Source of the DNA: Lutimaribacter salitolerans
GTDB taxonomy: Bacteria; Pseudomonadota; Alphaproteobacteria; Rhodobacterales; Rhodobacteraceae
NCBI RefSeq assembly: GCF_042677865.1
Contig: NZ_JBHUDD010000041.1
Location: 1 to 64,000, forward strand
Direction of reading: 5' to 3'
Length of the DNA: 64,000 nucleotides
Shown: one piece after another, positions 7,877 to 17,724 of the stretch
Layout: the number at the start of each line of letters is the position of its first letter
How positions within the stretch are numbered: position 1 is the stretch's first letter
Position numbers and translations under genes: made by a program
Notes under the pieces: model-generated
Database searches by the model: none
Told to the model about the DNA's origin: nothing
Seen by the model: only the letters and a program-made list of their open reading frames with translations

Positions 7877-8896
7877 TTACCTGTGATCCGTGAAACCCAC
7901 CGGCACATCGATCAGAACGACCGTCCCGGCAGCCCCGCGGGCCACGTTTATCGTCGCGTCCAGCCCGTTCAGAAGCTGGGTTATCAATTGCCCGCCCATC
8001 GTGGACTGGTTGGGCCAGTTGGCCGAGGCGGGAATGCCCACGCCATCGTCGGATACCATGATCCGCAGGCCGCCCGCGGCCAGTTTCGTCACCCGAAGCT
8101 CGACAAAGCCTTGCTGCATGCCGTCAAAGGCGTGGCGAAAGGCGTTCGACAGCACCTCGCAAGTCACCAACCCGATGCGGGTTGCGGATTCGAGGTTGAC
8201 CTCGATCGGCTCGACCGACTGGTTGAACCGGATCCCGACGCGGCCCTCGTGAAACGAGATCGCGTTGGCGATGCGGCTCAGCAAGCTGCCCAGATCTATG
8301 AACCCGTCGTTCACGCGCCGGTCTGACAGGCGCATTTCCTCGTAGACCAGTTGCAGGCATTCCAGCCGCCGGGGCAGGGCCTCGACCTCGTGGGCCAGCC
8401 CCCGGGCATCCTTGCCTTGCAGTCGCTGCAGGCTGGACAGGATGATCGAAAGATCCTGTTCGACCCGCCCGCGCACCACGTCAAGATGCGCATCCTCGAT
8501 CTGGTTGTCGGCGACACGATCGCCCGGCACCAGTTCCTTCTGGATGCCCAGGAAATAGATCGGCTTGCCGTCATCATTCAGGATCGGCGTTATCGTCAAC
8601 TGGTTGCGGAACGAGGTACCATCGGCGCGGTAGTTCAGGATATCGACCGTGACGTCGCGCGCGTTCTCCATGGCGCTGCGCAGCCGGTCGACATCGCGCT
8701 TGTCGGTCCGCTCGCCCTGCAGGAACCGGCAGTTGCGCCCGATCACCGACGAGCGGTTATAGCCGGTCGTCCGTTCGAACGCGTCGTTGACATAGATGAT
8801 GGGATTGTCGTCCATCGCCGGATTCGTGATCAGCATCGCGATGCTCAATCGGGAGAATCCGATCAGCACCTCGCTGTCGCCCAGAATCATGCTCAT
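7877..8896 (-). CDS. LOV-domain sensor protein with histidine-kinase-like ATPase domain
   Basis: A 339-residue soluble protein. Residues about 10-125 are a PAS/LOV domain with the flavin-adduct motif GRNCRFLQG (Cys56) and the conserved Gln of GIQ (119), so it should bind FMN and sense blue light. Residues about 130-200 form the helical region where HWE/HisKA_2 kinases carry H-R-x-x-N; here the aligned sequence is RGRVEQDLSIILSSLQRLQ, with Gly143 in place of His. The ATPase domain has an N box (EVLSNAFRHAF), DDGVGIP (283-289) and a MGGQLITQLL lid-like segment. The gene lies between scoA and scoB, 16-29 bases from each, so it is probably co-transcribed. No response regulator is nearby. The ATG at 8896 was chosen; a GTG at 8911 is an alternative. 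Confidence 0.85.
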   Translation of the reverse strand: MSMILGDSEVLIGFSRLSIAMLITNPAMDDNPIIYVNDAFERTTGYNRSSVIGRNCRFLQGERTDKRDVDRLRSAMENARDVTVDILNYRADGTSFRNQLTITPILNDDGKPIYFLGIQKELVPGDRVADNQIEDAHLDVVRGRVEQDLSIILSSLQRLQGKDARGLAHEVEALPRRLECLQLVYEEMRLSDRRVNDGFIDLGSLLSRIANAISFHEGRVGIRFNQSVEPIEVNLESATRIGLVTCEVLSNAFRHAFDGMQQGFVELRVTKLAAGGLRIMVSDDGVGIPASANWPNQSTMGGQLITQLLNGLDATINVARGAAGTVVLIDVPVGFTDHR

Positions 8897-8925
8897 TTGT
8901 TCGTCATGCACGGCGGCACCCCCCG

Positions 8926-9630
8926 TCACGCTGCCGGGCGGGGGCGGGTCGTGCGCTGTTCGATGCGTTTCTCGTGCGTGCCCTGAATGATCCGGTGCAC
9001 GTAGATGCCGGGCAGGTGGATCGAATCCGCGTCCAACTGGCCCGGCTCGACGATCTCTTCGACCTCGAGCACACAGATGCGGCCGCACATCGCGGCAGGC
9101 GGGTTGAAGTTGCGCGCGGTCTTGCGAAACACCGCGTTGCCGGTGGTGTCGGCCTTCCACGCCTTGACGATGGCCAGATCGGCAAAGATCGCACGTTCCA
9201 GGATGTAATCCTGACCGTCGAACTCTTTGACCTCCTTGCTCTCGGCGATCTGGGTGCCGACGCCGGTCTTGGTGTAGAAGCCGGGAATACCCGCACCGCC
9301 GGCGCGCATCCGCTCGGCCAGAGTGCCCTGCGGGTTGAACTCCAGCTCCAGCTCGCCCGACAGATACTGGCGCATGAACTCGGCGTTTTCACCGACATAC
9401 GACGCCATCATCTTCTTGACCTGACGGCTTTCCAGCAGTTTGCCCAGCCCGAACCCGTCGACGCCGGCATTGTTCGATGCCACGGTCAGGTTCTGCACGC
9501 TGCTGTCCACGATCGCATCGATCAGCAGTTCGGGGATGCCGCACAGGCCGAATCCACCTGCCGCGATCAACATGCCGTCGCTCAGCACGCCATCCAGCGC
9601 TTCCGATGCAGAGTTGTAGACTTTTTTCAT
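8926..9630 (-). CDS. scoA: 3-oxoacid CoA-transferase subunit A
   Basis: The alpha subunit of the CoA-transferase whose beta subunit is at 7231-7860. At 234 residues it is of normal length. GGFGLCGIPELLIDAI near the N-terminus, ASNNAGVDGFGLGKLL and the GKxG-like GGAGIPGFYT segment are characteristic of the A subunit. The start at the ATG 9630 has AGGGGGA upstream; an in-frame TTG at 9645 is less likely. This is the first gene of the scoA-LOV-scoB unit, which ends at the terminator at 7178-7209. Confidence 0.9.
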   Translation of the reverse strand: MKKVYNSASEALDGVLSDGMLIAAGGFGLCGIPELLIDAIVDSSVQNLTVASNNAGVDGFGLGKLLESRQVKKMMASYVGENAEFMRQYLSGELELEFNPQGTLAERMRAGGAGIPGFYTKTGVGTQIAESKEVKEFDGQDYILERAIFADLAIVKAWKADTTGNAVFRKTARNFNPPAAMCGRICVLEVEEIVEPGQLDADSIHLPGIYVHRIIQGTHEKRIEQRTTRPRPAA

Positions 9631-9710
9631 GGGTGTCCCCCTCAAACCGGTTTTCCTTGGTCTTGCCGGGTGAGGGGGGCAGAGTCAACGCATCCCAACG
9701 TAAGGGGTGC

Positions 9711-9735
9711 AAAAATGCGGAGTCGAAAACTCCGC
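9711..9735 (-). terminator. Rho-independent terminator after the L,D-transpeptidase gene
   Basis: On the minus strand, a perfect seven-base-pair stem (GCGGAGT/ACTCCGC, loop TTTCG) is followed by ATTTTTG, starting six bases after the stop at 9741. Confidence 0.8.
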
Positions 9736-9740
9736 TGAAA

Positions 9741-10319
9741 TCAGAGTATCCGCACCTGCGTGCCGACCGGCGCGCGGCCGAACAGGTCTTCGATCAGGTG
9801 GTTGTACAGCCCGATGCAGCCATCCGACGAGCGCCGCCCGATCTTGCGCGTGTCATGGGTGCCGTGGATCAGATAGGCGGGCCAGGACAGGTACATTGCA
9901 TGGGTGCCCAGCGGATTGTCGGGGCCGGGCGGCATGTATTGCACATCCATCCCGCGGTCGATCATGCTTTGGGTCGGGGTCCAGTCGGGGCCGACCTTCT
10001 TGCGCACGATCTCGGTATAGCCACGCTTGGTCAGCTCGTCGCTCATCGGGACCGAGGTGGGATAGACGCGGTAGTCGCTGCCGTCCTCGTTCCAGAAATG
10101 CAGCGCCCGCGAAGTCGTATCGGCCACGATCGCGCCCTTGCCAAGGGTGTCGAAATGGTCGCGCCAGTCCTGCGCCACAAAGCTGGAGGTGTTGCGCCGA
10201 ACACCGGGCTGGCCCTGCCGCTCTTCGTCCAGTGTCTGCGCGCGCAGCAGCGCCGGGGTAAAGAGAGCGGCACCGCCTGCCAACAGCAGCGCGCGCCGAT
10301 TGAAGAATGGTTTTGTCAT
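9741..10319 (-). CDS. L,D-transpeptidase (YkuD family)
   Basis: A 192-residue exported protein predicted to cross-link peptidoglycan stems (3-3 bonds) or attach proteins to the wall. The N-terminus (NRRALLLAGGAALFTPALLRAQ) is a Sec or Tat-like signal peptide, with a twin-Arg at residues 8-9. The YkuD domain fills the remainder: the catalytic His lies in LIHGTHDTRKIG and the nucleophile Cys in RRSSDGCIGLYN, matching H-x14-S-x-G-C. A small hairpin (ATGCGT-GTTT-ACGCAT, 10334-10349) sits in its 5' leader. The ribosome site is weak (CAGGCAGAG). It ends at a strong terminator. Confidence 0.9.
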   Translation of the reverse strand: MTKPFFNRRALLLAGGAALFTPALLRAQTLDEERQGQPGVRRNTSSFVAQDWRDHFDTLGKGAIVADTTSRALHFWNEDGSDYRVYPTSVPMSDELTKRGYTEIVRKKVGPDWTPTQSMIDRGMDVQYMPPGPDNPLGTHAMYLSWPAYLIHGTHDTRKIGRRSSDGCIGLYNHLIEDLFGRAPVGTQVRIL

Positions 10320-10407
10320 GATCTCTGCCTGTTATGCGTGTTTACGCATGTGTCTGCTACAGGCCCTGAAAAGGCCAATCAAGCCTGCTCACACACGCGT
10401 GTACGTG

Positions 10408-13020
10408 TCAGGCCTTTTTGGCGGTCTTTGTCTCGGCGGGCTTTTTCGCGGGCGTTTTCCTGGCCGCCGGCTTTTTCTCTGCCGGTTTCTTGGTCGCGGC
10501 CTTCTTGGCGGGGGCTTTCTTGGCCGGAGCCTTCTTGGCTGTCTTTTCGGCGATCAGCGACAGAGCCACGTCCATCGTCACATCCTGTGCCTCGGTCTCC
10601 TTTGGCAGGGTCGCGTTTACCTTGCCCCATTTGACATAGGCGCCATACCGCCCGTCCATCACGTTGACCGGCCCGCCCTCGGTCGGGTGTTCGCCCAGTT
10701 CCTTGAGCGGCTTGGCACCCGCGCCACGCCCGCGCCCGCCCGGGTTGGCGCGCTTTTCGGCCAGCAGTTCGACCGCGCGGTTCATGCCCATTTCGAACAC
10801 GTCTGCGGGGTCTTTCAGATTGGCATAGACCGGTTTCGCATCCTCCGGTCCCTGATGCATGACATAGGGGCCAAAGCGGCCAAAATTGGTCTTGATCGCG
10901 CCGCCCTCGGGATGATCGCCCACGATGCGCGGCAACGACAGCAGGGTCAGCGCCTTTTCCAGCGTCATCTCATCCGCCTGCCAGCCTTTGGGCAGGCTGG
11001 CGCGGTCGGGTTTCTTGTTCTCTTCGGTCACCTCGCCGCGCTGCACGTAAGGCCCGAACCGGCCCGAACGCAGCGAGATTTCGTTGCCCTGCTCATCCTC
11101 GCCCAGCACTCGGTCGCCCGCCTCGGCGGCATCGCCGCCGATGGGGCGGGTGTAGCGGCATTCGGGATAGCGCGAACAGCCGACGAATCCGCCCGAGCGC
11201 GAGGTTTTCAGATGCAGGCTGCCATCGCCGCACAGCGGACAGGCGCGCGGATCGGTGCCATCCTCGCGCGGCGGATAGAGCTGCGGCGCAAGCGCGGCAT
11301 CCAGCACATCCAGCACCTCGGAAATCCGCAGATCCGAGGTTTCGGAAATCGCGGCGGAAAAGTCGCGCCAGAAGCGGCTCAGCAATTCCTTGTAATCCGC
11401 CTCGCCCGCGCTCACCTCGTCCAGTTCGTTCTCCAGCGCGGCGGTAAAGTCATACTCCACGTAGCGGCGGAAGAAGTTGGTCAGGAACACGGTCACGATC
11501 CGGCCCTTGTCCTCGGGGATCAGGCGGTTCTGTTCCTTGCGGACATATTCGCGGTCCTGGATCGTGGTGACGATGCTGGCATAGGTCGAAGGGCGACCGA
11601 TGCCCAGTTCTTCCATCTTCTTGACCAGCGTCGCCTCGGTATAGCGCGGCGGCGGCTGGGTGAAATGCTGCTCGGGCGTGACGCTGCGCTTGGCCGTGGC
11701 GTCGCCCTCGGCGATCTGGGGCAGGCGCTTGTCGTCGTCATCCACGACCTCGTCGCGGCCTTCCTCGTAGACGCGCAGGAACCCGTCGAACAACACAACC
11801 TGACCGGTGGCGCGCAGGCCAACCTGGCCATCGGCGCTGGCGATCTCGACCGTGGTGCGCTCCATCCGGGCGGCCTCCATCTGGCAGGCGATGGTGCGCT
11901 TCCAGATCAGGTCATACATCCGGCGCTGATCGGTATCGGTCAGTTTCAGGGCGGGTGCATCCTTGGTCATGTCCGTGGGACGGATGCATTCATGCGCTTC
12001 CTGCGCGTTTTTCGCCTTGTTCTTGTACATGCGCGGGCTGTCGGGCACGTACTCGGGACCGTAGCGGTCCTTGATCGCGTCCCGGGTCGCGTGCACCGCC
12101 TCGGGCGACATGTCGATGCCGTCGGTCCGCATGTAGGTGATATGCCCGGCCTCATACAGGCGCTGCGCCGCGTTCATGCACTGCTTGGCACCCATGCCGA
12201 ACTTGCGGCTGGCCTCTTGCTGCAGGGTCGATGTCATGAAGGGCGCGCTGGGGTTGCGGCTGGCCGGTTTCGCCTCGACCGAGGCCACGCGCAAATCGCG
12301 GCTGTTGATCGCCTGCACCGCCATTTCGGCCTGTGTTTCGTTGGCCAGGTCGTACTTGTCCACCTTCTTGCCGGCCAGCGTGGTCAGCCGCGCCTCGAAT
12401 TCCTGACCGCGCGGCGTGGCCAGCAGCGCCTTGACCGACCAGTATTCGCGCGCCTTGAAGGCCTCGATCTCGATCTCGCGCTCGACGATCAGCCGCAGGC
12501 AGACAGATTGCACCCGCCCGGCCGATTTGGCGCCGGGCAGCTTGCGCCACAGCACCGGCGACAGGTTGAAGCCCACAAGGTAGTCCAGCGCGCGGCGGGC
12601 CAGATAGGCCTCGACCAGCGGCGCGTCGATGTCGCGCGGATTGGCCATCGCCTCGGTCACGGCGGCCTGAGTGATGGCGTTGAAGGTGACGCGGCTGACC
12701 GCGGTGTCCTTCTTGATGGCGCGACGCTTGGTCAATGCCTCTTTCAGGTGCCAGCTGATCGCCTCGCCCTCGCGGTCGGGGTCAGTGGCGAGGATCAGCG
12801 AATTGTCGGATTTCAGGGCTTCGGCGATCGCGCGGACGTGTTTGGCGCTGTCGGTGCCGACCTCCCATTTCATGTCGAAATCATGCTCGGTATCGACCGA
12901 ACCATCCTTGGGCGGAAGGTCACGCACATGGCCATACGAGGCCAGAACCGTGTATCCCGTGCCCAGATATTTGTTGATTGTCTTGGCCTTGGCAGGGGAT
13001 TCGACAACAACGACGGGCAT
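10408..13020 (-). CDS. topA: DNA topoisomerase I
   Basis: An 870-residue type IA topoisomerase that relaxes negative supercoils. The TOPRIM domain opens the protein (VVVVESPAKAKTINKYLG, then ATDPDREGEAISWHL). The active-site Tyr lies in HITYMRTDGIDMS (near residue 315). A C4 zinc-finger-like segment (CPLCGDGSLHLKTS then CSRYPECRY) lies near residue 590, followed by further repeat units (FGPYVQRG, FGPYVMHQG, YGAYVKWG). The C-terminus is a Lys/Ala/Pro-rich tail (KKAPAKKAPAKKAATKKPAE), common in alphaproteobacterial TopA. The start at 13020 has AAAGGA upstream. It lies downstream of dprA on the same strand with a 211-base gap. Confidence 0.97.
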   Translation of the reverse strand: MPVVVVESPAKAKTINKYLGTGYTVLASYGHVRDLPPKDGSVDTEHDFDMKWEVGTDSAKHVRAIAEALKSDNSLILATDPDREGEAISWHLKEALTKRRAIKKDTAVSRVTFNAITQAAVTEAMANPRDIDAPLVEAYLARRALDYLVGFNLSPVLWRKLPGAKSAGRVQSVCLRLIVEREIEIEAFKAREYWSVKALLATPRGQEFEARLTTLAGKKVDKYDLANETQAEMAVQAINSRDLRVASVEAKPASRNPSAPFMTSTLQQEASRKFGMGAKQCMNAAQRLYEAGHITYMRTDGIDMSPEAVHATRDAIKDRYGPEYVPDSPRMYKNKAKNAQEAHECIRPTDMTKDAPALKLTDTDQRRMYDLIWKRTIACQMEAARMERTTVEIASADGQVGLRATGQVVLFDGFLRVYEEGRDEVVDDDDKRLPQIAEGDATAKRSVTPEQHFTQPPPRYTEATLVKKMEELGIGRPSTYASIVTTIQDREYVRKEQNRLIPEDKGRIVTVFLTNFFRRYVEYDFTAALENELDEVSAGEADYKELLSRFWRDFSAAISETSDLRISEVLDVLDAALAPQLYPPREDGTDPRACPLCGDGSLHLKTSRSGGFVGCSRYPECRYTRPIGGDAAEAGDRVLGEDEQGNEISLRSGRFGPYVQRGEVTEENKKPDRASLPKGWQADEMTLEKALTLLSLPRIVGDHPEGGAIKTNFGRFGPYVMHQGPEDAKPVYANLKDPADVFEMGMNRAVELLAEKRANPGGRGRGAGAKPLKELGEHPTEGGPVNVMDGRYGAYVKWGKVNATLPKETEAQDVTMDVALSLIAEKTAKKAPAKKAPAKKAATKKPAEKKPAARKTPAKKPAETKTAKKA

Positions 13021-13231
13021 CAGGATTCCTTTCGACTCGGCACAGGGCGTGTGGCGGCGGACCATGTGGCGTGTCGGTGTTGTTTGTCAATGCGCCGAAT
13101 TTGGATGCCAGGCCCGGCGCGGGTTCCGGCCGGTGCGATTGCGGCCAACCGGGTCGCGCCAAATGATGCGCCGTCGGTGCGGTGTGGCAGGGCAGAGCAG
13201 TCCGGCAGGCGGGGTGGATCAGGTGGGCCGC

Positions 13232-14389
13232 CTAGTTGATCCGCGCCAGCAGCCCGCCGGGTTGGCGCACGATGCGGCCATCCAGTTCCAGATCGGTCAG
13301 CACCGGAGCCACGGCCTGTGCGGGGGCGCGCAGATCGCGGATCAGTTGATCCTCGGCCAGTGGCGACGGGCCCAGCCGTTCCAGGATCAGGCTGTGCAGG
13401 GCGGCGGTTTCGCGCAGGTCGCGCCTTTCGGGCGGGGGGGGCGGTATGTCGGCCAGCGCCAGTTCGGGCTGCGCGGGAGGCGACGCAGGCGCGGCTGCAC
13501 GCGGCAGCGCCTCGGTCACATCCTCGGCGTTGCGGATCAGGGTGGCCCCGTCGCGGATCAGCATGTTGCAGCCAGCGGCGCGGGCGTCAAAGGGATGGCC
13601 GGGCACTGCCATCACCTCGCGCCCCTGATCCAGCGCATCGCGGGCGGTGATCAGGCTGCCGGATTTCGCCGCCGCCTCGACCACCACGACAGCGCGCGCA
13701 AGGCCCGAGATCAGGCGGTTGCGGCGCGGGAAATGGCGCGCCTGCGGCACCGTGCCGATGGGTTGTTCGGACAGGCGCAGACCCTTTTTGGCGATGTTTT
13801 CGGCCAGTTGCGTGTTTTCTGCCGGATAGACCACATCGACACCGCCCGCCATGATGGCGATGGTGCCAGTGTCCAGCGTGGCCAGATGGGCGGCGGTGTC
13901 GATGCCGCGCGCCAGACCCGAGACGATGACAAACCCCTGTTTGGCAAGGTCTATCGCCAGCGCGCGGGCCATCCGCGTGCCCAGGGACGATGCGTTGCGC
14001 GCGCCCACCATTGCGATGCGGTCGCGGGCCAGCAGGGTAGTGTCACCCGTCGCCCACAGGATCGGGGGTGCGTCGGGCAGATCAAGCAGGTCTGCGGGAT
14101 ACGCGGCCTCGCCCACGCAGATCATCTGCGCGCCCATGCTGCGTCCTCGGCGCAGTTCGGCCAATGCCACCTCGGGCGGGCAGGGCGTGTAATCGTCGAT
14201 CCCCGCATCGCGGGCGATACCGGGCAGGGCGTCAAGCGCGCCCTGCACCGATCCGTGGGTCTGCATCAGCCGGTAGAAGGTCGTTGGACCGACCCGGCGT
14301 GAGCGCAAGAGGCGAAGCCACGACACCCGCTCATCTTCCGTGGTGGGTGGGAGTGGGGGGTGAGTGGAAGGATGAAACTCGTCTGGCAT
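13232..14389 (-). CDS. dprA: DNA-processing protein DprA
   Basis: A 385-residue protein that binds incoming single-stranded DNA and loads RecA in natural transformation. It has a short Pro-rich N-terminal tail, a SAM/helical region (residues 20-75), the Rossmann-like DprA core (about 85-290; IAMVGARNASSLGTRMA, FVIVSGLARGIDTAAH, PRRNRLISGLARAVVVVEAA, SGSLITARDALDQGREVMAVPG) and a C-terminal winged-helix-like domain (about 320-385). All core motifs are intact. GAGGT precedes the start. topA follows it on the same strand, a common pairing. Confidence 0.95.
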   Translation of the reverse strand: MPDEFHPSTHPPLPPTTEDERVSWLRLLRSRRVGPTTFYRLMQTHGSVQGALDALPGIARDAGIDDYTPCPPEVALAELRRGRSMGAQMICVGEAAYPADLLDLPDAPPILWATGDTTLLARDRIAMVGARNASSLGTRMARALAIDLAKQGFVIVSGLARGIDTAAHLATLDTGTIAIMAGGVDVVYPAENTQLAENIAKKGLRLSEQPIGTVPQARHFPRRNRLISGLARAVVVVEAAAKSGSLITARDALDQGREVMAVPGHPFDARAAGCNMLIRDGATLIRNAEDVTEALPRAAAPASPPAQPELALADIPPPPPERRDLRETAALHSLILERLGPSPLAEDQLIRDLRAPAQAVAPVLTDLELDGRIVRQPGGLLARIN

Positions 14390-14524
14390 CGCGACCTCGC
14401 CGTCTTACAGAATCATGTCTAGCGCAGGGGTGGTTAATGGCGGGTAAACCGAACTCGGGCGCGTCCTTTGACATGCAGGGGCGGCATGGTAGCCATAAGG
14501 CATTGACACAGAAAAGGAGCCGTC

Positions 14525-15043
14525 ATGACAGCAGCCAGACACCCCACCCGAATCCTGAGCGCGATCGCGGTCGCCGTCTGCGTTGCCTTGCCCGCGCAGC
14601 TGGCCGCGCAAGAGGTGATCGGCGAAATCCGCGTCACCCTGGATGGGGAGGACCGCGTGTGGCAGACCCTGCGCAGCACCGACCCTTCGGTCAGTTTCAA
14701 CACGGGCGTCACCGAATACGGGCCGATGCGCGACATCACCATTCAGGGGTACCGCGAAGGCGGGTCCTACACGCGCGACGTTTTCGTGATCTCGCTGGCG
14801 CTGATGGGGGATGGCGGGATGGTGGACCAGACGGTGATGCACGTGCCCGAGCGCATGTCGCAAAGCTGGATGAACGCCGACGATGAAACGCTGGTCACGA
14901 TCGAGCATATCGACGACGGTTCCATCCGCGGCACGCTGTCGGGGCGGATCTGCTTCAAGGACGGGATGATGACGCCGGTGGATACCGACGATTGCCTCCC
15001 GGTCGAAGGCACGTTCGAAACCAGCCTGCCTCAGGAAGAGTAG
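14525..15043 (+). CDS. Secreted protein of unknown function
   Basis: A 172-residue protein with a signal peptide (ILSAIAVAVCVALPAQLAAQ, cleavage near residue 28) and an acidic mature part. I do not recognise a family. The mature region starts EVIGEIRVTLDGEDRVWQTL and contains two cysteines (CFKDGMMTPVDTDDC) that could form a disulfide. It has a good ribosome site (AAAAGGAG). It lies between divergent dprA and convergent tldD (10 bases between stops), so it forms a single-gene unit. Confidence 0.8.
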   Translation: MTAARHPTRILSAIAVAVCVALPAQLAAQEVIGEIRVTLDGEDRVWQTLRSTDPSVSFNTGVTEYGPMRDITIQGYREGGSYTRDVFVISLALMGDGGMVDQTVMHVPERMSQSWMNADDETLVTIEHIDDGSIRGTLSGRICFKDGMMTPVDTDDCLPVEGTFETSLPQEE

Positions 15044-15053
15044 GGGCCAGGGC

Positions 15054-16487
<1,434 letters not shown>

Positions 16488-16818
16488 GGGCTGATGCCTT
16501 TCTCGTTCGTCGGGGCCGACCGACAAGGCCACCCCACTGCCGACATATATAATGTGTCGTACCCGGCTGCCACCACCGACGCCAGCGAGCAGCCAAGGCA
16601 GATCATATGCAATTTTGCTGTTTTGAGTGCTTGTGGGGCCTGCCCCAATTGATCTATGTCAAAAAAGCGTCTGTTTGCCGCAACTGAATATGTTGTCCGA
16701 CGTGGCATATTGTGGTTTGTGGCGGCGAACCAGAAAAGGAATTCCGCAGTATACAATCGCCATGCGGGGGGCCACCGGGACCGAATTTTTGACGACGATC
16801 AACCGATCAGGGTGACAC
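16488..16818. other. Divergent promoter region between tldD and ctaC
   Basis: This 331-base gap holds no gene that I can support. It is AT-richer than its surroundings, with ATATATAATGTG at about 16544-16555 and several T/A-rich stretches to 16790, so it probably carries the promoters of tldD and of the cytochrome oxidase cluster. No exact boxes are assigned. Confidence 0.45.
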
Positions 16819-17661
16819 ATGCGACTAATCTCTAGCCTTATGGCCGCGACAGCAGCCTTTTCCGCCGCACCGGCATTTGCGCAGGACGCACTTGAAGTAA
16901 TCGGCAAGCCGACTCCGGGTGGCATGGGGTTTCAACCCGCCGCAACGGAACTGGCGCGCGACCTGCAGGGGCTGGATGGCCTGATTCTCGTGATCATCAC
17001 AATGATCACCCTGCTGGTGACCGGTTTGCTGCTGTTCGTGATCTTCCGGTTCAACAAGCGGAGCAACCCAACCCCGGCCAGCTTTACCCACAACTCGCCG
17101 ATCGAGGTGGCCTGGACCATCGGGCCGATCGTGATCCTGGTGTTCATCGGTGCGTTTTCGCTGCCGGTTCTGTTCAAGCAACAAGAGATCCCCGAGGGCG
17201 ATATCTATATCAAGGTGACGGGCTACCAGTGGTACTGGGGCTACGAATACACCGATCACGAGTTCGGCTTCGAGAGCTTCATGTTGGCCAAGGATGACCT
17301 TGAAGAATACGGCTACAACCCGGATGAGTACCTGCTGGCGACCGACACCGCCGTGGTGGTGCCCGTTGGCAAGACCGTCGTGATGGACGTGACCGGCGCT
17401 GACGTGATCCACAGCTGGACGATCCCTGCCTTTGGCGTCAAGCAGGATGCCGTTCCGGGCCGCATCGCGCAGCTTTGGTTCAATGCCGACCGTGAAGGCG
17501 TCTATTTCGGTCAGTGTTCGGAACTGTGCGGCAAGGACCATGCCTATATGCCGATCACGGTCAAGGTCGTCAGCCAGGAGGCATATGACAACTGGCTGCA
17601 GGGGGCCATCGACGAATATGCAGGCAACCCTGCCTCGATCCAGGTGGCTTCGGCCGAGTAA
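16819..17661 (+). CDS. ctaC: Cytochrome c oxidase subunit II
   Basis: A 280-residue subunit II of aa3-type oxidase, which takes electrons from cytochrome c through its CuA site. It has a signal peptide (LMAATAAFSAAPAFAQ), two transmembrane helices (about 45-70 and 90-115) and a cupredoxin domain. The aromatic electron-entry motif YQWYWGYEY and the CuA ligands in HSW and CSELCGKDHAYM are all present. It opens the oxidase cluster; an AGGGTG sequence precedes the ATG. The catalytic subunit I gene (ctaD) is not in the window. Confidence 0.97.
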   Translation: MRLISSLMAATAAFSAAPAFAQDALEVIGKPTPGGMGFQPAATELARDLQGLDGLILVIITMITLLVTGLLLFVIFRFNKRSNPTPASFTHNSPIEVAWTIGPIVILVFIGAFSLPVLFKQQEIPEGDIYIKVTGYQWYWGYEYTDHEFGFESFMLAKDDLEEYGYNPDEYLLATDTAVVVPVGKTVVMDVTGADVIHSWTIPAFGVKQDAVPGRIAQLWFNADREGVYFGQCSELCGKDHAYMPITVKVVSQEAYDNWLQGAIDEYAGNPASIQVASAE

Positions 17662-17724
17662 CGCAAGCCTTGCCCGGGGGCGTCCGCCAACGCGCCCGGG
17701 TCAGCCAGCCAACAGGACACACTG

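Noticed and set aside
10393..10402. ACACGCGTGT palindrome after topA as a terminator
   Set aside because: It is self-complementary with no loop and no T tract, so it is not a credible hairpin terminator.
10138..13239. A 1033-codon open frame on the plus strand across topA
   Set aside because: It is the antisense of topA in GC-rich DNA. Its translation is rich in R, G, H and Q and has no domain pattern, whereas the minus frame holds every topoisomerase motif.
14500..14527. TTGACA just upstream of the secreted protein gene
   Set aside because: It lies too close to the ribosome site (AAAAGGAG) and start codon to serve as a -35 element.
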